From Anas platyrhynchos (Eukaryota > Chordata > Aves > Anseriformes > Anatidae): DNA of 64,000 nt. Numbering within the stretch: the first letter of the stretch is position 1; each line of letters opens with the position of its first letter. Where the stretch lies: contig NC_092616.1 of assembly GCF_047663525.1 (NCBI RefSeq), positions 6,592,501-6,656,500 on the forward strand. Reading direction: 5' to 3'. Positions 27,560-37,700 of this stretch are shown here, piece by piece. Position numbers and translations under genes: made by a program. The notes beneath the pieces are model-generated. The model did not search any database, was not told the origin of the DNA, and worked only from the letters and a program-made list of their open reading frames with translations.

Positions 27560-28449
27560 GGCGCTCGGGCGGGAGGGGCGGGGGGAGCGGGCGCGGCGCG
27601 CGCCGCCGCTGATTGGCTCCGGCCCCGCCCCGCCCGCCGCTGATTGGCCGCCGCCGCCCGCCGCGCCCCCGCCCCTCGCGGCCCCCTCCCGCCGCCCGCC
27701 GCCGGGGCCCCGCGCACAAAATGGCGGCGGCGGCGCCGCCCCCCGCGGGCCCGGCCGGCACCACTGGGGCGGGGGGCGCCGTGACGACAGCCCCCCCCCC
27801 CTCACCCCCGCCCCCTCCCCTCCCCTCCGCTCCTCCCCCCACAGCCGCTTGGTACGGCCGGGGCTCGCCGGCAGCGCCGCCCGACAAGGCCGCGGCCTCC
27901 AAAAGGGCCCCGGGGGGCTCGGGGGGGGGCTGGGGGGTGAGGGGAGGAGCGGGGGGGTCCTGGGGGGGTGGGGGGGTGCGGGGTTTTGGGGACAATTCGC
28001 GGTTTTTGGGGTTTATCGGGGCGGGGGGCGCAGGCCCCGCTCAGGGGGAGCGCGGTTGCCATGGAGACGCCGGGGGAGGGAGGGGGGAGCCGCGCGGTCG
28101 CCATGGCAACGGGCCGCGGGGAGGGGAGGGAGCGCGGTTGCCATGGAGACGGAGCGGGAAGGCGGGAGGAGGGAGGGAGGGGGAGGGGGCAGGGCCGCGC
28201 GGTTGCCATGGCGACGGGTGGGCGGGCAGCGCGCTGATTGGCTGCCGCCGGGGAGAGGCGCGAAAGCCGGGCCCCGCCTCCGGCCACGCCCCCTTTCGGC
28301 AGGCCACGCCCCCCGCGCTTCCCGCCCTTTTGGCCGTGAGGCGCCGCCGCCATCTTGGGCGCTGAGGCGGCGTTGGGCGCGGTTCCCCCCCCCCGCGGCC
28401 CCGGCCCCGATTCCGCCCGATTTTCCCCCAAATTCCGCCCGGTTCCCCC
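27560..28449. promoter_or_regulatory. MAZ promoter region with four X-box-like sites
   Basis: CpG-rich sequence upstream of MAZ exon 1. It has CCAAT-type GATTGG boxes (27609, 27640, 28235), an AAAATGGCGGCGG YY1-like motif at 27718, and four GTTGCCATGGAGAC or close relatives at about 28047, 28097, 28137 and 28202 (RFX X-box family), about 40-65 bases apart. GCCGCCATCTTGG lies at about 28346. It separates MAZ from the PRODH2 3' end. Confidence 0.6.
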
Positions 28450-31400
28450 TCAGGGGAGGCCCAGGGCAGCAGGCGGCGGCGCAGCTCCCTGGCCAGCAGC
28501 TCCCGCTCGCGGCTGCCGCCCTCCAGCAGCGCCCGGTTCTCCTGGGCCCTCCGCGCCAGGTAGGGCAGCGCCGCCTCCGGGGGCCCGAACGGCACCGACT
28601 TGTAGGCCAGGAACCCCGCCCGGCCTGGGGGCACCGTCAGGGGGGGAGAGGGACGGGGCGGGGGGAGAAAGACCCCAAAGAGACACCAAAACCCGGGGGG
28701 GGGGGGAAATACACGAAACGGGGCCCAAAAGTGAGGTGAGGGGAGCCGAAAACACCCAACGCAGACCCAAAATCGCCCAAAGGAGCCCTGAAACCTCGTT
28801 GGGAGCCCCAAAAACCCACTGAGGGGACCCGAAAACCCCAAAAGGAGCCCCAAAAGCCCAGTGAGGGGACCCAGAACCTCGTTGGGAGTCCCAAAATCCC
28901 ATCGGGGGACCCAAAACGCCCAAAAGGAGCCCCAAAATCTCATTGGGGGACCCAAAACCCCACTGGGAGCCCCAAAATCTCAGTGAGGGACCCCAAATCC
29001 CCCAAAGGAGCCCCAAAACCCCAAAAAGAGCCCCAAAATCCCAGTGAGGGGACCCAAAACCCCATTGGAAACCCCAAAATCACAAAAGGAGCCTCAAAAC
29101 CTCATTGGGAGCCCAAAAACCCCACTGTGGAGACCCAGAATCCCAAACGATCCCATTGGGAGACCCAAAATCCCAAAGAGGAGCCCCAAAAATCCCACTG
29201 GGGGGACCCAAAACCCCATTGGAAGACCCCAAATCCCAAAGGGGAGCCCCAAAATCCCATTGGGGGGACCCAAAATCCCCCAAAGGAGCCCCAAAACCTC
29301 TTAGGGAGCACCAAGAACCCATTGGGGGGGACCCAAAAACCATTGAGGGGACCCCAAACCCCAAGGGGAGCCCCCAGACCATTTAAGGACCCCCCGAACC
29401 CCTTGAGGGGCCCCCAAATCCCCTTTAGGAGCCCCCAGCCCCCCCCCAGGACCCCCCGCAGACCCCAAACCCCCTCCCAGACCCCAAAATCCCCCGAAAT
29501 CCCCCCAAATTCCCCGTACCCAGTGCCAGTGAGATGTGGTCGCCCATCCCCAGCAGCTGCCCGAAGCACACGGGGCCGTCCCGCGGCACCCCCAGCTCCT
29601 CCATCCTGGGGAGCTCCCAATTAATGAACCCCCAATTAATTAATTAACCCCCCAATTAATTAATTAGCCCCCCAATTAATTAATTAGCCCCCCAATTAAT
29701 TAATTAACCCCAATTAATTAATTAGCCCCCCAATTAATTAATTAGCCCCCCAATTAATTAATTAAACCCCCAATAATTAATTAGCCCCCCAATTAATTAA
29801 TTAACCCCCCAATTAGCACCCCAGGGGGCCAATTACCCGCCCCAATGCCCTAATTACCCCCCAACCCCCCAATTACCCCCCATTAACCCCTCAATTACCC
29901 TGAGGGGGCTAATTACCCCCTCCCACACCCCAATTACCCCCCAAGGGGCTAATTACCCCCCCAATGCCCTAATTACCCCCTCCCACACCCTAATTATCCC
30001 CCATAACCCCCATTTGCCCCCATTCCCCCCCAAATCCCCCCGTACCCCCCAGTTACCCCCCCCAGCTCCCCCCCAGGGGCCTCCCGCCCCCCCAATTACC
30101 CCCCCTTGCTAATTACCCGCTAATTACCCCGCTAATTACCTGCGTGCTGCCAGCTGCACGGAGCCCTCGTTGTGCGTGGCCACCATCAGCTCCAGGCCCC
30201 CCCCGTGCGTCAGCGCCAGCTCCAGGCACTGCGCGTAGCTGGGGGGGATTTGGGGTCAGATCGGGGGATTTTGGGGCTCGGGGGGTTCTGAGGCCCTTCT
30301 GGGGGCCTTTTTGGGGTGATTGGGGGCCCTTTTGGGGCCCTTTTGGGGTTTGGGGGCTCTTCTGGGGCCCTCTCAGGTCCCTTTTGTGTGGTTTTGGGCC
30401 CTTTTGTGTCCATTTTGGGAATTTTTTGGGCCCTTTTGTGTCCCTTTTGGGGTTTTTGGTCCCTTTTGGGTTTTTGGGTCCCTTTGGGGTTTTTGAGGTC
30501 CCCTTTGGGTCCCTTTTTGGGGTTCTGGGGCCATCTGGGGGCTTTTGGGGATCCCTTTTGGTGTTTTTGGGGTCCTTCTGGGTGTTTCTGGTCCTTTGTG
30601 ACCCTTTGGTATTTTGGGGTCCCTTTAGGGGTTCTTGGGGTCCCTTATGGGGATTTTGGGTCCTTTTTGGTATTTTTGGGTCCCTTTAGCCCCTTTGGGG
30701 TCCCTTTTGTATTTGGGGGGCCTTTAGGGTGTTTTTGGGGTCCCTTTTGGGTGTTTTTGGTCCCTTTTTGGGTTTCTTTGGGGTGTTTTTGGGGTCCCTT
30801 TTAGGATTTTTGGGGTCCTTTTGGTGTTTTGGGGTCCCTTTTGGGTGTTTCTGGTCCCTTTGTGACCCTTTTGGTATTTTGGGGTCCCTTTAGGGGTTCT
30901 TGGGGTCCCTTTTGGTCCCTTTTACTCCTTTTTTGGGGTCCCTTTTGGGTGATTTGGTCCCTTTTGGGTATTTTGGTCCCTTTTAGGGTCTCTTTGGGGG
31001 TTTTTGGGGTCCTTTTGGTGTTTTTGGGGTCCCTGTTGTTGTTTTTGGGGTCCTTTTGGTGTTTTTGGGGTCCCTTTTAGGATTTTTGGGGTCCCTTTTG
31101 GTGTTTTGGGGGTCCCTGTTGTTGTTTTTGGGGTCCTCTTGGTGTTTTTTGGGGTGTTTTCGGGTTCCCACCTGCGGTCGGTGTGCTGGGGGGTGTCCAT
31201 GGCGGTCCCCCGTCCCCTCTCGTGCTGCAGGTACGCCCCCCGCACCAGCTTCAGCCCCACCGCGACCCCCAGGCGGCGCCCGCGGCTCAGCACCCGCTGC
31301 AGGTCCTGCACCGCGTCCTGCCCCACAGACCCACGGTGACGGGCTGCCCCATAGCGGGGTGCTCTGCCCCATAGCGGGGCGTCCCGACCCATAACTGACA

Positions 31401-34242
31401 GCCTGACCCATAGCCAATGGCCAGACCCACAGCCCTGCCCCATAGCGGGGCGTCCTGCCCCATAGCGGGGTGCTCTGCCCCATAACTGACAGCCAGACCC
31501 ACAGCCCTGCCCCATAGCGGGGTGTTCTGACCCATACCTAAAGGCCTGCCCCACAGCTAAACACCCAGCCCCACATCTCCCCACAGACCCCATAGACCCT
31601 GAGGTAGGCCTGCCCCATGTCCCAGCCCCACACCCTGCCCCACATCTCCCTGCCCCACACCCCGCCCCACAGACCCTGAGGTAGGCCAGCCCCACACACC
31701 CCACACCCTGCCCCACACCTCCCTGCCCCACAGACCCTGAGGTACGCTTGCTGCGTGTCCCAGCCCCACACACCCCACGCCCTGCCCCACATCTCCCCAC
31801 ATGTCCCTGCCCCACATCTCCCCACACACCCTGAGGTAGGCCTGCTGCGTGTGCCAGACCCAGGCCGTGCCCCGGTTGTGCCGCGCCATCAGCGCCAGCC
31901 CCAGCAGCGTCAGCGCCGCCCGCAGCTCGCTCTGCTCCGCGTCCAGCAGCACCCGCACCCCGCGGGACACCGCAGCTGCGGGCGGACCCATAAGTGGGGG
32001 GCAGACCCACACATGGGGGGCAGACCCATAGCGGGAGACCCACAGGTACGAGGGAGACCCATAGGGAGAGACCCAGGCATGGGGGGCAGGGACACAGATG
32101 GATGGGGGATGGGGACACTGCTATGGGGCCACTTGTGGGGCAGACCCACTGCTATGGGGGCACCCCCCACCCCTGGCCCCCCACATCTATAGGGCCCCCC
32201 ACCCATGGGTGCTCCCGATCTATGGGGCAGCCCCCACCCCTGCCACCCCCATCTATAGCCCCCCCCCCATCTATGGGTCCCCCCCAATCTATGGGTCCCC
32301 CCCAATCTATGGGGCACCCCCCATCTATGGGGCACCCCCCATCTATGGGGCACCCCCCCCCCATGGGTGCCCCCCCCCTCACCGCCGCCACCCCGTCGAG
32401 GCGCCGCAGCGCAGCCCCCAGCTGGGCGTTGTCGTCCGGGCTCAGGCACGAGAAGGACGGAGCCTGGGGGGGGAGAGTGGGGCAATGTGGGGCGCTATGG
32501 GGTAGCTATGGGGCAGCCATGGGGCGCCGTGGGGCTCACCTCGCCCCCCATGACGGCCACGACCCTCTCCTCGCTCAGCTCCGTGCCCGGCTCCTGCAGC
32601 CGCTGCGACAGCGTCTCCTGGGGGGCCGCGTGGGGTCACCATGGGGCTGCCCCACACTTATGGGGCTCACCCCACACCTATGGGGCTCACCCCACACTTC
32701 TGGGGCTGCCCCCCACTTGTGGGGCCGCACTCACGCAGAGCCGGGCGCTCATCAGCGCCGTCACCTTCAGCTGCATCATCGGCCGCGGCCCCGTCCCCGC
32801 CGCCAGCCCCACACCCGACAGCGCCGCGCGGGCGTTGGCCTCCAGGCCTGCTCCCTGCGGGACACCGCGACCCACAGCGACCCATGGCTGCCCCATAACT
32901 GACCCATAGGGACCCACAGAGACCCATAGAGACCCATAGGGACCCATAACTGCCCCACAGCGACCCATAGTGACCCATAGAGACCCATAGAGACCCCATA
33001 GAGACCCACAGCGACCCATGGCTGCCCCATATCTGCCCCATAAAGACCCATAGAGCCCCTATAGAGACCCCCAGAAGCCCACAGCACCCCATAGTGACGC
33101 CATAGAGATCCACAGCGACCCATAGAGACCCATAGGGACCCATAGTGCCCCATGGAGACCCTACAGAGACCCCAGAAACCCCATAGTGCCCCATAGAGAT
33201 GCTATAGAGACCCACAGCGGACCCATAGGGACCCATAGAGACCCATAAAGACCCATAGAGCCCCTATAGAGACCCCCAGAAGCCCCACAGCACCCCTAGA
33301 GACCCATAGGGACCCATAGAGACCCCCAGAAACCCTATAGTGCCCCATAGAGACCCCATAGAGACGTTATAGAGACCCATAGAGACCTGTAGTGACCCAT
33401 AGTGCCCATGGCTGCCCCATAGTGACCCATAACTGCCCCATAGATACCCATAGTGACCCCATAGTGACCCATAACTGCCCCATAGAGACCCATAGCAACC
33501 CACAGAGACCCATAGGGCCCCCCAGCCCACCCTGCATGGTGCCCCACACCCCCACCCGCCCACATGGTGCCCCACACCCCCCCACCCGCCCCACGTGTCC
33601 CCCCCCAGCCCCTACCTGCGGTGCTGCCCCTCGTCCTCGCTGGGCAGGGCGAGCAGCGGGCGCAGCCCCAGGTCCCGCAGGCGCTGGGCCGTGGCCTGCA
33701 GCTGCCGGGGGGAGTCGCCCCCCACGAAGTGGCCGTACACCGAGCCCCGCAGCGCCCAGCCCCACACGCGGCCCCCCAGCACCCGCCGGGACACCCGCAG
33801 CACCTGGGGGGCAGGGGGTGACCCATAGCGCTATGGGGTGTGTGGGGGGAGAAGGGGCAGGGGGTGACCCATAGGGACATGGGGTGGGGGAGCGCAGGGC
33901 TGAGTCCCTGCCCCATAGCGCTGTGGGGAGGGAAAGGCCTCATCCCTTGCCCCATAGCTCTATGGGGCAGCCCCCCACCCCCACCCCCTGCCCTATAGCG
34001 CTATGGGGCAGGGTGGCGTTGTCCCTCACCGTCTCGGCGTGCTGCCCCACAGCCGGCACCGCGCAGAGCCTCAGCACCAGCAGCGCCCGCACCAGCTCCC
34101 AGCTGCTGCGGCCCCCCAGCGCCGCCCCCCCCCCGAAATCCAGGGGGCGCTTGGGGGGCAGCGGGCCGTGGGGCGCCGTGGGGCGCCCCATAGCGCCGGC
34201 CACCCCCCGGGGGGCTCGGCGCAGCAAGGCCGGGGGCAGCAT
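28450..34242 (-). CDS. PRODH2: PRODH2, hydroxyproline dehydrogenase
   Basis: Mitochondrial FAD enzyme oxidising trans-4-hydroxy-L-proline. ATG at 34242 (MLPPALLRRAPRGVAGAMGR). Exons: 34030-34242 (RALLVLRLCAVPAV), 33616-33803 (GSVYGHFVGGDSPRQLQA, LRPLLALPSEDE), 32735-32854 (MMQLKVTALMSARLC), 32540-32617, 32383-32463, 31830-31975 (VRVLLDAEQSELRAALTLLG, TAWVWHTQQAYL), 31172-31317 (GLKLVRGAYLQHER), 30140-30238 (ELMVATHNEGSVQLAAR), 29520-29605 (DGPVCFGQLLGMGDHISLAL) and the last exon from 28624 (LAYKSVPFG, ALPYLARRAQENRALLEG, LLARELRRRLLP). The sequence is closer to PRODH2 than to PRODH. The frame has no stop at the expected end (about 28450) and stays open to 28041; the true stop is uncertain. 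About 430 bases separate its start from the EIF3C poly(A) signal. Confidence 0.93.
28700..29420. repeat. CCCCAAAATCCCATTGGGGG minisatellite in a PRODH2 intron
   Basis: About 30-37-bp units GGAGCCCCAAAATCCCATTGGGGGACCC. Same family as 3000-3735. It fills the intron before the last exon. Confidence 0.9.
29615..29815. repeat. CCCCAATTAATTAATTAG array (about 20 bp) in a PRODH2 intron
   Basis: About nine near-identical 19-20-bp units, followed by looser CCAATTACCCCC repeats up to about 30130. AT-rich cores are set in C-runs. Confidence 0.93.
30290..31165. repeat. GGGGTCCCTTTTGGGTGTTTTTG array in a PRODH2 intron
   Basis: 25-30-bp units of GGGGTCCCTTTTGG and TGTTTTTGGGG, with a longer block (30570-30650) repeated at 30815-30910. 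Exon 31172-31317 follows at once. Confidence 0.9.
31560..31860. repeat. Degenerate copies of a PRODH2 exon end plus donor
   Basis: The exon end at about 31830 (CCCTGAGGTAGGCCTGCTGC on +) is echoed at about 31736, 31674 and 31600 with flanking CCCCACA repeats, giving about 60-95-bp units. Confidence 0.75.
32880..33520. repeat. GACCCATAGAGACCCATAG array in a PRODH2 intron
   Basis: About 10- and 20-bp units. Two blocks of about 220 bp (from about 33050 and 33250) share the order CCCCTATAGAGACCCCCAGA and look like a block duplication. Confidence 0.9.
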
Positions 34243-34673
34243 GGGGCTGTGGGGGTGGTGGCGGGGCTGTGGGGCTGCCCCATAAGTAGCCCCCCCCGGG
34301 GGTCACTCATTAACCCAGCCCTGCACGGGTCACTGGAGGGGCTCAGGCCCCACAGCGGGGGGGCTCCCGTGGGGCAGGGGGCGAAGGGCGAAGTGCGAGG
34401 GGATGGTTGGGGGCGGGACCCATAGCAGGGGCTGCGTGGGGGGCAGAGAGCCTCGGCCCCATAGCGGGGCAACGTGTGGGGCAGGAGCCTTCTGTGCCCC
34501 CCCAACCCCATTCTGTGGGGCAGGAGCCCCTATAACCCCACACCCCTGCCATGGGGCAGAGCCTCTGTAACCCCACACCCCAGCTATGGGGCAGTCCCCT
34601 TGCTATGGGGCAGACCCCCATAACCCTCCCCCCCCAAGCACACACACCCAGACCCCTTCTTCCTTCGGGTGCT

Positions 34674-34679
34674 TTTATT
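34674..34679 (-). terminator. EIF3C poly(A) signal AATAAA
   Basis: AATAAA on - about 100 bases past the EIF3C stop. The PRODH2-EIF3C gap (34243-34673) holds only GCCCCATAGC-type repeat and no gene. Confidence 0.75.
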
Positions 34680-34777
34680 GGTGGACCCCGTGGGGCCGGA
34701 TCCGTGGGGCTCGCTGTGGGTCTGGCCGTGGGGCTGTCTCCATGGGACTGTCTCCGTGGGGTCGCCGTGGGTCCGGC

Positions 34778-37700
34778 TCAGTAGTTGGAGCCGCGCTCCT
34801 GCTGCCGGTAGCCGCCGCGCCGCAGGTAGCCGCCGTCGCCCTTGCGGTAGCCGTCCTTCTGGTCTGGGGGCAGGGGGGTGAGCGGGGCCGTGGGGCGCTA
34901 TGGGGCGCTATGGGCAGCTGTGGGGCGCTGTGGGGCAGGGCTCACCGCGGAAGTAGCCGCCGTAGGAGCCCTGCTTGTGGTCGAAGACGCGCTCGTTGTT
35001 CTCCACCAGCCCCCCCAGCTTCTCGGCCAGCTGCAGCGCCAGGTTCTGCTGCGCCGTGGGCTCCGTGCGGTGCATCATCACCGTCTGCGTCGGCTGGTCC
35101 AGGGACGCCTGCGGGACCCACAGCTCTGCCCCATGGCTGCCCCACAGCCGCCCCACATTGCCCCATAGCTGCCCCATAGCCCACCCGACACTGCCCCATA
35201 ATGTCCCATGGCCACACCACATCATCACCGTCCTGCGTCGGCTGGTCCAGGGACGCCTGCGGGACCCCAAACTCTGCCCCATGGCTGCCCCACATCACCC
35301 CAGATCACCCCACACTGCCCCATAGCTGCTCTATAACACCCCCAAATGATCCCACAGCACCCTGTGGCACCCCCAGTGCCCCATAGCTGCCCTATATCAC
35401 TCCCCAATCACCCTCCACTGCCCCACATTGCCCCATATTGCCCCACACCGCCCCCTATCCGCCCCCCAGCGCCCCACCATGAGCTCCTCGTTGATGATCA
35501 TCTTGCTGATGATGCTGTGCACCGTGGGCAGGTCCAGCTGGAACATGTCGGCCAGGATCTCCATGCTGCCGGACCCGCCGTGATGTCACCGTGATGTCAC
35601 CGTGACGTCACCACAGCCCGATGACGTCACCATGACATCACCGTGACATCACCACACCCCGATGACGTCACCATGCCCCGCCCCACCTGATGGAGTCGTA
35701 GACGCTGCTGTAGGTGAAGAGGTAGGTGCGCAGCGACTCCTCCTGGATCTTCCTGCGGAGCCAAAACGGGGCAAAAAACGCACATTTTGGGGCCACCCTG
35801 TGCCTTTTCACTCCCCAATAGAATAAAGGAGCCCGGAATGGGGCGAAACGCGGAGGTTTCGGGTCCGTGGGGCACGCACCTGACCAGCATGGCGCGCACT
35901 TTGTCGGCCTCGGGGAACAGGTCCCAGACCTTGCCGTTCATCTTCTCGTTGACGATGAAGCGGTGACACGTGCGCCAGTCGCCCATCTTCATCGCCTTCG
36001 ACGCCGCCACCACGTGCTCGCGCATCGACTCGGGGGGCCCTGGGGTTGGGGGGAGATGGGGGTGTGGGGCAGGGGATGTGGGGCAGAGGATGTGGGGCAG
36101 GGGATGTGGGGCAGGAGGTGTGGGGTGGGATGCAGGAGGACCTATAGGGACAGGAGCTATGGGGCAGGAGCTATGGGGCCAGAAGACCACAGGCTCTGTG
36201 GGGCACAAGCTATGGGGCCACAATGTGGCAGGAGCTATGGGGCAGGCACTACAGGCGGTTATGGGGCAGCTGTGGGGCAGCTGTGGGGCAGCTGTGGGGC
36301 AGCTGTTGATCACATATCTCTCTCCTTACCCAGCAGGGGCTGCCTCTCCCCGACCCGCAGCTGGTGGTGGAACTGCTTGCTGATCATGCGGCGCCGGGCG
36401 TCGAACTCGTGCGCGGCCATGTAGGGGATCTCCAGCAGCATGGCGGCCACCAGGTAGACGCACTCGAGCAGCTCCAGGTTGATGTGCATGTGGAAGGGCA
36501 CCTGGCGCCGCTTCTCGATCTTCTCCTGCTCGGGGTTGCGCTCCTGCAGGCTGCGCATCAGCAGCCCTGCCCCAGCAGCTCCTTGGCGCGCCCGCTCGAC
36601 TGGATGTCCAGCAGCGCGTTGTGCGCGTCCTTGATCATCCCCTCGCGGAACGCGCAGATGCCCAGCTGCACCATCGTGCGGTTGTACAGGATCTGCGGGG
36701 GGTTGGGGGTGTTTTTGGGGGATTTTGGGGGGTTATGGGGGGATTTGGGGTGTTACAGGGGGTTACGGAGAGGTTCCGAGGTAAGCAGAAGGGTCTAAAT
36801 GGACCTGAAGTGTGAGCAGCTCGATGAGAGGTAATGGGATCAGGGTGGCACCCAGATCCAATAAATTGGCCCCAAATGGTACCAAAATCCATCAAAACAG
36901 CCCCAAATGGCACAGAATTGGCTCAAAATGGCACCAAAATGCCCCCAAATACCACCAAAGGGCATCAAATTGGATCAGGATGGCACCCAAATCCAAGAAA
37001 TTGGCCCCAAATGGCACAGAATTGGCCCCAGATGGCACCAAAATCCAATAAATTGGCCCCAAATGGCATCAAATTGGATCAAGATGGCACCAAATGGCAC
37101 CAAAATCCACTGAAATGGCCCCAAAAGGCACCAAAATCCACCAAAATGGCACCAGATGGCACCAAAGGCCATCAAATTGGATCAAGATGGCACCAAGATC
37201 CACTGAAATGGCCCAAATGGCACCCAAATCCAACAAATTGGCCCCAAATGACACCAAACTGGCCCAAAATGGCACCAAAATGCCCAAATTGGGGTAATGC
37301 TGTAGGACTGGGAGTCCCAAACCAGACCCTATGGCACCAGGGGGTCCCAAACCCGATCCTATAGAACTGGGGGCTCCAAACCCATCCCTATGGGTCTGGG
37401 GTCCCAAACCCGACCCTATAAGTTTTTGGGGTCCCTTTTGGGGTCTCTGACCTGCACGGGGGGGTCGGCGTGGTGGATGTTGTCCTGCAGGTGGGACATG
37501 AGCCGGACCCTATAGAACTGGGGGGTCCCAAACCAGGTCCTATGGGGCTGGGGGCACATGGGGGTTTTGAGGGCTCCAAACCTGACCCTGTAAGTTTTTG
37601 GGGTCCCTTTTGGGGTCTCTGACCTGCACGGGGGGGTCGGCGTGGTGGATGTTGTCCTGCAGGTGGGACATGAGCCAGACCCTATAGGGGCTGGGGGGCA

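Noticed and set aside
28041-28955. PRODH rather than PRODH2
   Set aside because: RALLVLRLCA, the GSVYGHFV context and the C-terminal pattern are closer to PRODH2 from memory; a tree would settle it.
29615-30130. Homeodomain enhancer made of TAATTA sites
   Set aside because: Near-identical 20-bp units indicate slippage or minisatellite growth; no independent support for regulation.
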